Assembly (NCBI GenBank): GCA_022661535.1
Contig: JAKULF010000016.1
Span: forward strand, 725,405 to 789,404
Source of the DNA: Eutypa lata
Lineage: Eukaryota > Ascomycota > Sordariomycetes > Xylariales > Diatrypaceae
Reading direction: 5' to 3'
DNA: 64,000 bases
The notes under the pieces were generated by a model. It did not search any database, was not told where the DNA came from, and saw nothing but the letters and a program-made list of their open reading frames with translations. Below are positions 34,306-49,000 of the stretch, one piece after another (position 1 is the stretch's first letter; the number at the start of each line of letters is the position of its first letter). The translations under genes and the position numbers were made by a program.

Positions 34306-35233
34306 CTACTTCTGGAGCTCATCAGACCATAAACCTGTGTTGGTCTCTATGTCGTACGATAATCCGAGTGTAGAAGATATCGAAGGAGATCTATTCCTGT
34401 CGTACGACATCACCGAGAAAACTGGTGGGTGTATATCGTTCCTGTACGGTCTTTCGACTAGGTTAATGTAGTTAAGCGGCAACGCAACATAGAGTTCTAG
34501 GATATATCTGGCGGTGGGTACAGCGTACGGCTCACTTCGGTAGCGGAGTAAGCTGACCTCGTGACAATATCTCGTGTAGATCGCCCTATCAATGTCCGCT
34601 ACCCTACTTGATCTATCTGACAAAAACGCACTATGTTGTATCCTCCTGAATTTTCCTCTCCCGTAGTGAGTGATTTGCTGATCACCTAGACCTGGTGTAT
34701 ATGTGCGATACCTCCTATTCAAGTGGTTTAGCATATACCTGGAACACAATCATTTGCAGTCTGCTGATGTTGCACTTAAGGCCTCTGTATCAACACAGTT
34801 TATCATACACTTTACCTCTACTGCAAACTCAGATAACGTGTGTCCCGCAGGAGAAGAAGTGTTTACAGCCACGCCTCCCTCGAGGCCATGTCGGGTAAAC
34901 CGATACGGGATACAGAATGTGCGAAAGGTCTTCTGCAGGTATGGTATCGATTCTCCTGCGTCAGACATATTAATAGCTACTCTAAGTAAGTCTAGACTTA
35001 ATGGCAGAGGCATAGCGTTGTGAATGTCTATGTCTCAATACCAAATGACGTTTGTGTCTGGGGTATATAATATTGATTGTGTATGTAGCCTCATCTAAAG
35101 ACATTCTGGCAGACGTCTTTGTTTGCACGGCTTCGACTCCATGATCAGCAACAATTAAATCTGCCACTGTAACATCGTAATGAAAGATAACTACTATTGT
35201 AACGATTAACGAACAAAATTTACTAAAGCACAT
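34306..35233 (-). pseudogene. Broken gene for an unknown secreted-type protein
   Basis: The minus-strand start at 35,233 gives MCFSKFCSLIVTIVVIFHYD, a good signal-peptide candidate, followed by about 45 residues. The reading then shifts to the frame at 35,013-34,750, probably through an intron starting with GTATTG at 35,041. That frame contains a Cys-bearing region (FCIPYR, VKCMINC) and ends at a TGA at 34,750-34,752. Immediately after it the same frame continues open for 147 codons to 34,306 (RYMLNHLNRRYRTYTPGLG onward). These pieces read as one former protein of about 290 residues with an in-frame stop. I do not recognise the family. It sits against the border of the hypermutated block, so a RIP-type stop is likely. 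Confidence 0.4.
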
Positions 35234-35835
35234 CTTTAGTTCACGAGGCTTTTTATTAAGTTTAATTAAGTATGTTTTTAAAGTTATTATATATAAATAT
35301 ATCTTTATATTATTTAATGTTTAAGTTGTAACGAATAACGTTATTAAATATATAACTTCTTTTAATATATAATAATTATAATAAATAGTTATTTTACTCG
35401 TTTATTCGGTTTAAAGATTTAATAAAATAATATCTTTTAATTAAAATAATTTTATTACTTTTTTTTTTTTCTTTATTTAATTCTTTTCGCTTTCGATTTA
35501 AAATTATATATATTTTTATTTTTTAATTTAATTTAAAATTTATTTCGAATATAATAAATTATTATAAATATTATATATTATTAAAGGTTTAATTTTATAT
35601 AAGCTTTTTAAGCATTAATATATAAAAAAAGAAACTTTTAAAGTTTCGTTAAAAATATAAAATAATATAATTAAATAAAAAAAGTTATTACGTAATAATA
35701 AATATAACTTAAAAAAATCGATAATATAAAGTAAAACTTTTAATTATTACTTAAAAAGCTATTAATATAAAAGGTTAAAACTATTAAATAGTTTAAAATA
35801 ATATAATAATATTATAATAAATATATTAAAATTTA

Positions 35836-36060
35836 AAATGAACTTCGATTAATATAAAATAATTAAAATTTATTTTTAATATAATTAATTATTACGAATA
35901 ATTTATATTTAAAATAAACTTCGATTAATATAAAATAATTAAAGTTCGTTTTCGATATAATTAATTATTACGAATAATTTATATTTAAAATAAACTTTAA
36001 TTAATATAAAATAATTAAAATTCGTTTTCGATATAATTAATTATTATAAATAATTTTATT
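35836..36060. repeat. Tandem repeat, period 76 bp, about three copies
   Basis: The phrase AACTTCGATTAATATAAAAT recurs at 35,841, 35,917 and (as AACTTTAATT) 35,993, each 76 bp apart, and the intervening sequence also aligns. The copies differ mainly by C/T and G/A changes. Confidence 0.7.
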
Positions 36061-36320
36061 AATAGAAATATAATAATAAATAAATCGTATTTATTTTATA
36101 AAAATATATTAATAAAAATATAATAATAAATAAACGAATTACGTTTATAAAAATATATTAATAAAAATATAATAATAAATAAATAAATTACGTTTATAAA
36201 AATATATTAATAAAAATACAATAATAAATAAACGAATTATATTTATAAAAATATATTAATAAAAATATAATAATAAATAAACGAATCGTATTCGTAAAAA
36301 TATATTAATATAAATATCGT
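36061..36320. repeat. Tandem repeat, period about 49-50 bp, about five copies
   Basis: The phrase AAAAATATATTAATAAAAATA followed by TAATAATAAATAAA recurs with starts near 36,071, 36,121, 36,170, 36,219 and 36,268. Directly follows the 76-bp array. Confidence 0.7.
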
Positions 36321-37945
36321 TTATTTCGTAAATAAAAATATATAATGTTATTAAAAGTTTTATATATACGTTATCGTTTAAATTATATATTAAATATTAT
36401 AATACTTTTTAAAATTAATTATTTAATAATAAAATAAATATATTTAAAAAATTTAAATTATTTTAAATATAATAAAATAAAGGCTTAATTAAAATAAACG
36501 TATTATATTAAAAGTTTTATAAAAAGTAATTTATTTTATTTATTATTATTAAAAAATTAATAATAATTTATAAAAATTATTTTATAAAAGTTTAAATATT
36601 TTTTAAATTAAGATATTATAATTATTTCTTACATTATTAAAATTATAACTTTAAGAACTTTTATTATATAAAATTATTTATATATAACTTCGTTTAAATA
36701 ATTAAAGTAATAATAATAATATACGATTAAAAAGAACTTTAAAATTTATAAACTTATAAACTTATAATTTATAAACTTAAAAATTTATAAATTTAAATAA
36801 TTAAAGTATAAAAAATTTATAAACTTATAAAGTTATAAAATAACTTATTCGAACGTTTTTTAAGTTAATATATTATTATTATTATTTTAATTATTTTAAA
36901 AAAAACCGTTTAAAAGTAATATTATATAAAAAAAACTCGAAACATTATATTTTTTTTATTAAAATAATAATAATAATATATTAATTTAAAAAACGTTTAA
37001 AAATAAATAATATAATAATCGTTTAATATTTTTTAAGTTATTTTTTAAATAGTTTTTAATATAACTTTTTAAAACTTTATTAAACGATTTTATATATACG
37101 TTTTAAAATTTATTTAATTAAATAAGCATTTAAATACGTTAATATCGAAAAAAACGAAATAATTAATATTTAAATTAAACTTAAAGTTAACTTTTTTATT
37201 AATTAAATCGATAATAATATTTAAATCATAACTTTTTTTATCTTAAATAAATTAATTAAAAAAAACGTTTATTCGTTTTTTTAAATAATAATTACGTAAT
37301 ATATCTTCGTTATATATACGATAAAACTTCGTAATAAAAAAGCTTTTTAAAAAGCTTTTTTTTATTCGATTAATATTATATCGTTTTTTCGCCGAACGTT
37401 TTAAGTACGAAAACTTCGTTAATTATTATAAACGCTTTAATTACTTTAACTTTATTAAAAAATATCGTTATCGTTATAAGAAAAAATAATCTTTTAATTA
37501 TATAACTATTTGTAATTTATTTTAAAAAGCTTTTCGAATTTTAAAGATTTAAGCGAGTTACGAAGTAAACGAATTTTTTAATTATAATAATTATCGAAAT
37601 TTCGTTATTTTTATTAAAAAAATAAAGCCGTATAAACGGCCGTTTAAGCTTAAGGGCTTAAGTATAAAAAAGTAAAATAATACATTAAATTAATTTAAAA
37701 AATATTAAAATAAAGCAAAGTTTTATAAAAGAAATATACCGCTTAACGAAAAATTTAACTTTTTTTTATATATTAATCGTAATATATTCGGCTTTATTTT
37801 AAAACCTTTTTCTTTAAATATTTTAATCGTTTTATATATTATATAATATCGAATTATTTATTTAAACTTTATTTAAAATTATAACGTTTTAAAAATAAAA
37901 AATAAATAAATAATAATTAATTAAATAAATTTTTTAAACGTAAAA

Positions 37946-37978
<33 letters not shown>

Positions 37979-39692
37979 CGAAATTATTTAAATAAACATT
38001 ATATTTATAAAAAATGAAATATATAACGATAAAGATTTTATTATTAAAAAGCTTATATAATTAAATAATATCGTTAATAAATAACTTATTAATATCGTTA
38101 TTAAGGTTATATTATTTACTTTATAATTTATAACGTTAAAATATAAATACCTTTATAACTTTACGTACGTATATTTTATAAAAATATAATTAATATAATT
38201 AAAATTCTTGAATTTTTTTGTATATTTTAATAATTTATACGAAGTTATAATATATATATAAATTAAAATATAAATTATTTATTAAAAAAATAATATTTAT
38301 ATAATTTTTTAATAAAAAATAAAAAATTTTTAAAAAACTTTTAATTAATTTATTTAATATAAGCTTTATAAATATATACTTTATATTATTAAAAAGCTTT
38401 TAATATAAAAAATTTAATAATAATTTATTTTATTTTATTAAACGTAATTTAAAAAAGTTATTTTTAAAATAATATAAAAACTAAAAGTAAAAAAGTTAAT
38501 AAGTTTTTTTATAATTAATAAGTTTTTATAAAATAATTAATAAACTTTTTTAATTATAAAGTAACTTTTTCTTTATAAGCTTATAAGTTAATTATATATA
38601 ATTATTAACGTTAATAAAATATTTATTCTTAAAAAGTTTAATTAATAAAATTTTTAAAATTTTTCGATTTTAATACGTATTAAGTACGTATTTATATTAT
38701 TTTGCTTTATGGTTTTTTCGCGAATAATTATGCGTTTAAAAATATTAAAATTTAATTTTACGTTACGAATTAAATAAAAAAACGTATTACGTAATTTTAA
38801 ATATTTAAAAAATAAGTAAAAGTAATAAATTAAAGAAAAAAAAAGTATAATAATAATTAATATTTTCGAATTATTTATATATAAATAAAATAAATTCTTT
38901 AAAAATCTTTTTTAATAATTAAGTATTTACTTAATATAAATATTTTTTTATTATTTTAATTATTATTTTAATTTTTAATTTATACGTATCATTTAAAGTA
39001 AATTTAAAGTAAATCGTAATATACTTTACGACGTATTTTTACGGCTTTAAATTTCGTTTATTTCGTTTATTAAATAATTATTTATTTTAAAAAACCGGTT
39101 ATATTTATTTACCGAATTTATATAATAATAAACGGTTATAATTTACTTTATTTAAATATTTAATAAAATAAATTACGTTATTTTTATTTTTAAAACTTAT
39201 AAACTTATAAAAATATAAACTAATAAACTTACGAACTTATAATTAATAATAATTATTATATAAATAATAACAATTATAAAATAATAATTATAATAATTAA
39301 ATAATTATAATTTATAAACTTATAATTTATATAAATTTAAACGTATAAACTTTATAAATTTATTATTTATAAAATTATAAAATTATAAATAATTTAATTA
39401 TTATAATTATTTAATAACTTAAAGTCGAAGTTAATAGTTTTATATTTACGTATTATATATACGTAATTATATATAATATAAATCTTATAATAAATTCGTA
39501 AATAATAATACGATAAAACCGCGCGCTTAATTTTTAACTTAAAAATATTTATCGCGATTTCGCGTTTTTATAATTTTACTCGTTAACGTATATTACGTAA
39601 TTTTAATATGTAAATAATTTACTTTATCGTTTATTATTTAAAAATAATTAATATTAAAAATAAACGAAACGTTAAATAATAACGATAACGAA

Positions 39693-39727
<35 letters not shown>

Positions 39728-39970
39728 CAAAGCTTTAAATTTAACGTAACGTTTTATTTAAATATAATAACCGAGCTTTTTTATATTCGCGACGATATTA
39801 CGTATAAAGGTATTTTTTAAATATTAAAAAATTATATAAACTTATCGTTTATTACGAAATTATTTAAATTTATAATTTATAAATATATCGAATTTAAAAA
39901 ATTAATTAATGCGAAAATCTTAATTAAATATTATTATAAATTATTATTTTTAATAAACGAAAATTTAATA

Positions 39971-40003
<33 letters not shown>

Positions 40004-43000
40004 ATTAAATTAAAAAAAAAGAAATAAATAATAATAATAATAATGTAAAAAAAAGTATTAATAAAAGTTAACTCGATTTTGCAGTTAAGTTAAGCGATTA
40101 TTTTCGAAATAATTTTAAAGATAAATTAAAACGAAAAGAAATAATAATAATAATAAAAAGCAACTCGAAATAAAAGAAGTTAATAAGTTATTTAACGTTT
40201 TTAAAAAATGTTAATAATATTATATAATAAGTTATTTTAATTTTAACGTTTAATTTAATTTAAATAATAACGATTATATTAAAAACTTAAACATTTATTA
40301 TATTTTCGTTATTATAAAAAAACTTTATATTATTTTTATTATTAAAGGCGTTATTTAATTTAATAAATTTATGTTTTTTTTATAATAATATATTATTAAA
40401 TAAAACATATATATATATTATTTTAAATAATTAAAGTTTTATAAAATAAATATTTTAAAACGTTTAATTATAATTAAAAAAAAAATAAAAACAAAAAAAA
40501 CATAAAAAAGTAAAATATTTTTTAAATATTTATTTTTATTATTACTTTATTAATTTATTAAAATTCCTCGATATTTAATTATATATAATTACTTTATTTT
40601 AATATATAAAACTTTTTACTTTAATTTAAAACTTTATTTTAAATTAATAATAACTTAAATAATGTAAAATGAAATAATAATAAAAAAAATATTATAAAAC
40701 TTTTTATAAAACGTACTTTAAAATGAAATAAAAAAGCATTAAATAAGTTTTTAAATATTATAATTAATAAAATAAATTCTTTTATTATTTAATATTTTAT
40801 AAATTTAAAATATATAATATAATATATAAAACGCTTTTTTAATTTTATAAAAAAACATTATTAAAACGTTTATAAATCTTATATTAATAAATATTATATT
40901 TTATAATATTATAAAAAAATAAAATTAATTTTATATATTAAGTTATTTATTTTTATTTTAAATAACTTTTAATTGATAATTTTTCGTTTTTTTATTTAAT
41001 TCGATTAATCGTTTATTTAAATCGATATTTACATTTTAAAACTTATTATAATCTTTATTTAACTTTATTTATCGTTATTTTAAATCGACATTTACGTTAA
41101 AACGCTTATAATCTTTAAAACGTTTTATCGATTTAATATATAACGATAATTTTATTTTTATTAAAAAATCTCGAAAATATAATATATTTATCGATATCGA
41201 TATATATATCGAATTTATAATTAAAGTTCGTAAATTCGAGCATTTTTACGATATCGATATTCGATTAAAACAAATTTAACGTATTTTTATTTCATTAACG
41301 AAATCTTTATTTTTTTATATATTAATCTTAATAATTAATTAATTTCTTTAAATAATATACGAATATATATTAAAAAATATAAATTATAATCGTATTTAAG
41401 TTATTTTTAACGAATTTTCATTTATTTCGTTAAAAAGTTAATTTATTTAATTATTATTTTATTTTATTATTATTTTAAATTATTTTTTCATTAATGATTT
41501 TTTTTATTATTATAAATAAATATTTAATATTATATTTAAAAATATTTCGATAAATATATTTTATATTTAATAATAATAAAAATTATATTATATTTATAAT
41601 TTAATGTTATAATAATTTAAATGTAAAATAAAAAAAAAACATAACGAAACTTTAATAAACCTTTTTTTAACGGCACTTATAAACTTATAATCGTAATTAA
41701 AAATATTAAAGATAATATTATTATTTAATTAATATTTATTAAAACATATAAATTCGAAATATATAATTTTAAATAATAAATTATATGTAAAAAGCCGACT
41801 TTTTAATAAATTAATTACATTATTAAATATATTAAGCTTAGATAATTTTAAATAACGTTTATATCGTTTTAAATATTTATAAATTATTATAAAAGTTTTT
41901 AAAAAAAAGGTTTTAATTCTTTTTTTTTTTTTTATTATTAATTCGTTATAAATTTTATAATTTATATTTACATTAATATAATTATATATAACGTATTTTT
42001 AATAATATAATTAACTTTATTTAATATTAAGCATTTATTTTTACTTAACGATTTCGATTAAATTATTATTAAAATAAAATTATTTAAAAAAATATTAAAA
42101 CATTTTATTTAAAATATAAATATAATATAAATTTATAATATCGTATATAAATTTATATTAAAATCGATAACTTAAAATAAACCATTTTAATTTATTATTA
42201 ATTAAAGTAATTTACGAAAAATTATATTATTAAATTTAATAATATATTATAATAATAAAAATATTAAAAAATAATAAAGATATTAAAGTATAATTATTAT
42301 TAAAATAATTACATTATTTTTAAAAAAGAAAAGATAATAAAAAATTAAAGATTTTTTATATAATATTAAATAAAATATATAAATTTTTTTATTATAATAT
42401 TAAATATAACTTTATTTTAAATTAAAACGCGTTTTTAAATAAAAGTATAATTTATTTATAAATTATAATTAATTAATTAATATAAACATTAAGATGTCGT
42501 TTTTAATATAAGTATATTTATTTTTACCTTTAATATAATAAAAATATTAAACATTTAATTAATTTATAAAATTTTATTAAAATAAATTTACTCGTAATTA
42601 ACTTTATTATCGTTAATAATAAGTTATTTTTATTAAATTTATAAAATTAAAACTTATTTAATATATTATAACCGAATAAACCGTTATTACGATATTATTT
42701 AATTATATATAAAACTCGAATGTTTAAAAATAATTATTATAACGAATACTTTAAAATATTTATAATATTATATATTTACGTATAAATTCTTTTCCTTAAT
42801 AATAATTAAATAATAATAATTAAATAAAGATAATAAATTATATAATAATAAAAGCGATAAAGTAAATAATGATATAAAAAATAATAAAGTAAATATTAAT
42901 AAAAAAATAAAGCTTTAATATATTATACGATTCGTTAAAAATAAAGCTATAATAAAGTAATAATAACTTTATTTAATAATTGTATTTAATAATTTAAAGC

Positions 43001-46000
43001 TTTTATAATTTATTAATTATTTTCGTAATTACTTTCGATAATTTATTTAAATTCGCTTCGGCTAATCCCTTTAAATAACAAAGTACTTATAAACCATTAA
43101 TAAAAGTTTACTTTTAAAAAAAATCGAAATTTAATAATTTATTTATTAAATAACTTATTTATTTAAAACGAATAAGTTAATTTGTTTAATTCTTTAATTA
43201 TTATTAAATTAAAATAACGTAAAATACTTTAAAGTAATAATTTATTTTATTTTTATATTAATTATATTAATATATTTACGATTATTATATCGACGAACGA
43301 AGTCGTTTCGATTATTAAAAATCTCGAATTCGAATTTAATACGAAACGTAAAATTTATTTTATATTTTATTATATAAGTTTTTAATTATAAATATATATA
43401 AATAAACTTTATAAATATTAATTTAATTATATAAAAGTATAAATAATAATAATAATAATTATATTAATATTTTTAAATAATATAAATTTTTAATGTTTTT
43501 ATTATATATTTATAATAATTAATATAAATATCGATAGTTTTTATTCGTTAATATAACGTACTTTAATTATTATTATTTTTATTTAATAATGTTAATATTT
43601 TTAATATTAATAATAAACTTTTCTTTAAATAAAATTAATTATTTATTTTATATATAATTACTTATATTATTAATAATGTTATTAAATTTAATTAAAAATT
43701 ATTAAATTATTAAATTTAATGTATTTATATTTATATTACGATATATATAATATTAACGACGATTTTCGTCGTTATATTTATTTCGTACGATTTATAAAAA
43801 AACAAGCTTTTCGAGTTTTATTTAATTTAAGTTATTTCTTTTAATTCTTTAATTATTTATATAATATAAAATTTACTTCGTTAATTTTATTTTTCGATAT
43901 ATTTAAAGCTTAATAAATATTATTATTAAAAATTATATTTATTAATAAATAGTTTTACTTAACGAAGTTATTATATAAATATAAAAGGCTATTATTTAAT
44001 TAAGAATTAATATTAAAATAAAAGATTTTAATTTTAATTAAAAGAATTAAATAAAAAATATAACTTTTTTCTTTTAAATATAAAGTATTAAGCTTTTTTA
44101 TTCTTTAATATTAACTTTAATTATAAATATATATATATTATTTATTAATATATTATTATATAATTTAATAAAGCTTTTAAAAATAACTTATATAACGTTT
44201 ATAAAGTATTAACTTCTTTTATTTTTAAGTTTTTTTTTTTTTTTTTACCGTTATTATTATTATTAATTAACGTTGTTATTATTTTAATATAATTTTTAAA
44301 AATATAATCGTAATTATCGTAATTTTAATAAAACAATTTGCTTTTCGTTTCGTATTTAAGTTTATTTTATTTATTGTTTTTGTTTATATCTTTTCGATTT
44401 ATTTTTATAACGTTAAATATTATATAATTTATTATTATTATTATTAATGTTTTACTTTATTATAATAAAAATTTATAAAATTATTAATAAGCTTTTTTAT
44501 AAAGTAATTTATTATTCGTAAAATTAAAATTATAATTTTTAATTAAATTTTTATATTATTTTTAATCGCGATAAAAAATAAATATAATTCGTTTTTTTAT
44601 TATAATTATACTTTAAAAGATTTAAAATTTTTTATAAAATCTTAAATTTTAATAATAAAAATAATAAGGTTTTCTTTATTATATTAAAGCTTAATGCTTT
44701 TTTGAATTATATAATAAACTTTATTAATTAAAAAGTAAGTTTTTTTTAAAACCTTTAATATATTCGTACTTTTAATAATCTTTATAATAATAATAAAGGG
44801 TTTTTTATATTATTATAAATAAGTTTTAATTTATTAAAAATAAAAAACTTAATTTTTTTTTCGTAATTTACTTTAATTAAAATAAACTCGAAGGTATTTT
44901 TTTAAAGTTATTAATTGTTTTATCTTATTAAATAAGTTTTTTTATTAATGTTAAAGTTAAACTTTTTTTATTTTAATATAACTTTTAATAAAAAGCTTTT
45001 TTTCGTATATAATTTCTTATTAAACGAAAAGTTATTCGATTTAAAATCGAAAAACGAAAACGAAAACGAAGAAAAGAAAAAGAATAAAAAGCTATTTAAA
45101 TTCCTTAAGTTATTAAATATAATAACTTAAACTTTTTTTTATATATTTTTAAACGTATTTAATAAATTTAATAAATTTTTTAATAATATATACGATTAAT
45201 TAAATTATTTATTAAAACTTAAAGAACTTTTAATATTTAATTTATTATTAAAATATTATTAAGCTTTTTTATTCGTAATTATAAGTTATTTATTTTTAAA
45301 TAATACTTTATTTTTCTTAAAAACGATTATAATAATTTATTTATTTTTATTTTTATTTCGTTTATTAATTAATTTAATAATTTATAACGAATTAATATTT
45401 TTAATTTATTTCGATAAATATACTTATTATTATTATAAATTTAATATTATTTTAATATTAAAACTTTACTTAAAAATTACGAACTTAATTTTATAAATTA
45501 CTTAATTATTTATAAATTATATTTTATATTTAAAATTAACTTATTATCTTTTAAGCTTTATATTAATGATTTTTTTTACGCTTATAAAGCTAAATAATTA
45601 AATTATTAATTATAATTATTAAAACATTAAAATTAAAAATATTAACGTCTTTTATATATTAAATTATAAAATTAATTAACGAATTATTAAACTTTTTTTA
45701 AAATTAAATAAAATAATATTTATTTTTTAATTTTATGTTTTATAACGTTTTATAATTAATAAATAACGAAATAATTAAAAGTTAAAAAAGTTTAATAATA
45801 AATAAAAATCGTATATATAACAAATTAACTTTTAAAGTTACCTTTAAAGCTTTTATTAATTTAATTTAAAGAAAAACGAATCGTTTTATTATTATTAATC
45901 TTTTTCTTAACGATTTTTAATAATATAATAAATATTAATTTAATTTATAAAACTTCGTTAATTAAATAATTAAAAGAAATTTTTTTTTAATATTTCGAAT

Positions 46001-49000
46001 TAAAATTATTATTTTATAAAAAATCTTAATTCTTTAAATATAATAAGTTAATAATAAATAACGATTATATTAATAAAAGTTTAAATGTATTTATAATTTC
46101 TTTTTTAAACGATTTTAAAAGTTACGAATTTATAAAAGTTAAAGAAATTCGTTTAATAATACGAAATTATAATTTCGACCGTAATTAAAACTATACGTTT
46201 AAAAGCATTAAAACCTTATAATAATAATTTAATTTATTTATATATTAAATATAATTAATGTAAAAAATTAAATTTAATTATAAAAAAAAATAAAACGTTT
46301 TTTTTTTACTTTTTATTTTTCTTTTACTTTTTTTTTCTTTTTTTTTTCTTTTTTTATTTCGTTTCGTTAATTATTATCGACGTATTAATAAAGTTTATCG
46401 CGTTTTTTTTTAATTTAACGCTTTTATTTTTATTAATATTTTTTAATTTAAAAATTAATTATCGAAATTTAAAACTTCTTTTTAAACTTTATTTTTAAAT
46501 AATTTATATAATAATTTATTAATTTTATAAAAAATAAAAGATTTTTAATTTATATATTATTAAATTTATTGTTTTTATTTTAATTAAAATTATTTTTATA
46601 TCTTTTTATTCTTTATATAAAATAATAAATTTATCTTTTATCGTTTTTTTTTATAAAAATTAATATCTTTATTATTAAATTTAAATATAATATAACGTTA
46701 AAATTATAAATAAAATTATTAAAAAAATAATTAATAAATCTTTTTACGTTAAAAATTAATAAATGTAATTTATAAATTTATTTTTTTAATAACTTAAATG
46801 TAATAATATATATAACGTTATTAACTTTAAATATAAATACGAATTTATAAAAACTAAATTAAACATTTTAAATTTATTATATTAACTTTTTTAAGTTTAA
46901 TTATTTTACTTTATTTAATGCATTTATAAAATTAAAAGTTTTTAAAGGTATTTTATAAGTAATTAAGCCTTAAAATTTTTTTTTATAAAGATTATTTAAT
47001 CGTTATTAATTATCTTTTTAAACTTATAAAATTAAACATTATTTAAGCTATAATATTTCTTAAATATTTTCGATATTATTATTTATTTATATTAACGAAA
47101 AAGATTACGATAAATTATAAAAATAACGTTATTTATTAAGTTTTTAAATATAACTTTATTTATACATTTGCGATATTTTTTTATTAATTTACGTAATTTA
47201 AACATAAATCGTTTTATTTAAATTTAAAGCTTGTTATTTTTTAATTTTTAATTTTTTTTTTTAAATCGATTAAAATTTAATAATTTAAAATGTTTCGTAA
47301 AGTTTAAGTTTATTTTAAACTTATTTTAATTTATAATAAACGATAAAAAAAACGTAAATTTATATATTTTTATTATATAAAAAAAATATAAATTAATAAT
47401 TAATATTTAACTTTTTTAATTAATTTTAAATTTAATCGAATTATTTAATCGATTTTAATATTTAAGGTTTAAAAAGAATATAAAATTTCGAAAATAAATA
47501 TATATTATTATAAATAATAAAATAATAAAGTAATTTTTTTAATTATTTTAAAAATATCGAATAACGTTTAAAATTTCGTAATATTAATTTAAATTGTTTT
47601 TTAAAAACTTTAAATATTTATATATTTAAATGTAATAAAAAGCATTAATAAATAATTTTAAATCGTTTTTATTATAATTTAAAAATGTATATATTTAATT
47701 CTTTTTTGCTTTTTTTAATCGTTTATTAAAGTTATTTATAATTTTTATTTTAAAACGTTATAGTTTTTATTAAGCCTTATTAAAAGCTATGCGTATATTT
47801 TTAATTTTAAAGTTATATTATTTTTTATGCATAATATATATTTCTTTTATTCGTTTTTTATTATTAAAAATACTTTTTAATTTTTTTATTATTAATAAAT
47901 AAATATCGTTATTATATTTAAAGTATATCTTTTTATTATTTTTAAACATTTAATAACTTAATAAAAATAATATGTTTTTTAACGATAAATAATTTTAAAA
48001 ATATTTAATATTTGTTTTAAAAAAGTTAAAATTTTCGTACGGTTTTAACGTTATAAAATATACGTTATCGAAGTAATAAATAAAATATTCGACGTAAGCT
48101 TTTTTTTTATAAGTTTTTATAACTTGCCGTAATAATACGTTTCGAAATAATAATGTTTATTATTTTTTAATTAATTATTATTTTTTAAATAATCTTTATA
48201 ATTTTTTAATAATTTATTTATATTATTATATAAAAAATATAAAGTATTATAAAGATAATATTTTTTTATTAAAATCGTAATTAATTTATTAAAAAGATTT
48301 TATTACGTCGTAATATTTATATATTAATAATTAATTTATTTTTCGTTCGTTTTATAAATAATTTATTTTTTTTTTTAATAAGATTTTATTATGTTTTTAT
48401 AATTACGATAATTTTTATACGTAATTTTGGTATTTTTAATATTAAAAAGTATAAAATAAATTATTATTAACTTAATTTTTTAAAATATATATAAAGAATT
48501 TTATATATAAATATTTTATTATTTTTTTTTAATTTTTTTACGTATATATAAATGTTTTTTTTAAGTAATTTAATAAATTATAATATATTAAAATATTTAA
48601 TTATGCTTTTAAAAAAAATAAAGCTTGGTAAAATTTAAACGTAATTATTAATATTATACTTTATATTAAGTAATTAATTTAATAAATTTTAATTTTTAAT
48701 TAAATAAATTTTTAAAGTTTATTTTTTACGTAATTATTTTCCGGGTTTAATATAATTAAATTTAAATAATAAAAATTTAAAAAACCGTTATATTAATTTA
48801 TTAATCTTCGGTAATACTTTTCTTTTTAAAAACGTATTAAAATTAATATTATAATTTTTTAAATTTATTTTAAATTCGTTTATTAATAATCGATATTGTA
48901 AAAGGTTTTGCGTTTTTAAATAAGTTTTGTTAAGTTTTATATATATATTTAAAGTATAACGGTTTTTATAACGAAAAAAATAATATTTAAATTAACGAGC

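Noticed and set aside
44948..45130. 60-codon ORF in the AT-rich block
   Set aside because: Composition is Lys/Asn/Phe/Leu only, as expected from AT-rich DNA; no start context, no domain, surrounded by RIP-mutated sequence.
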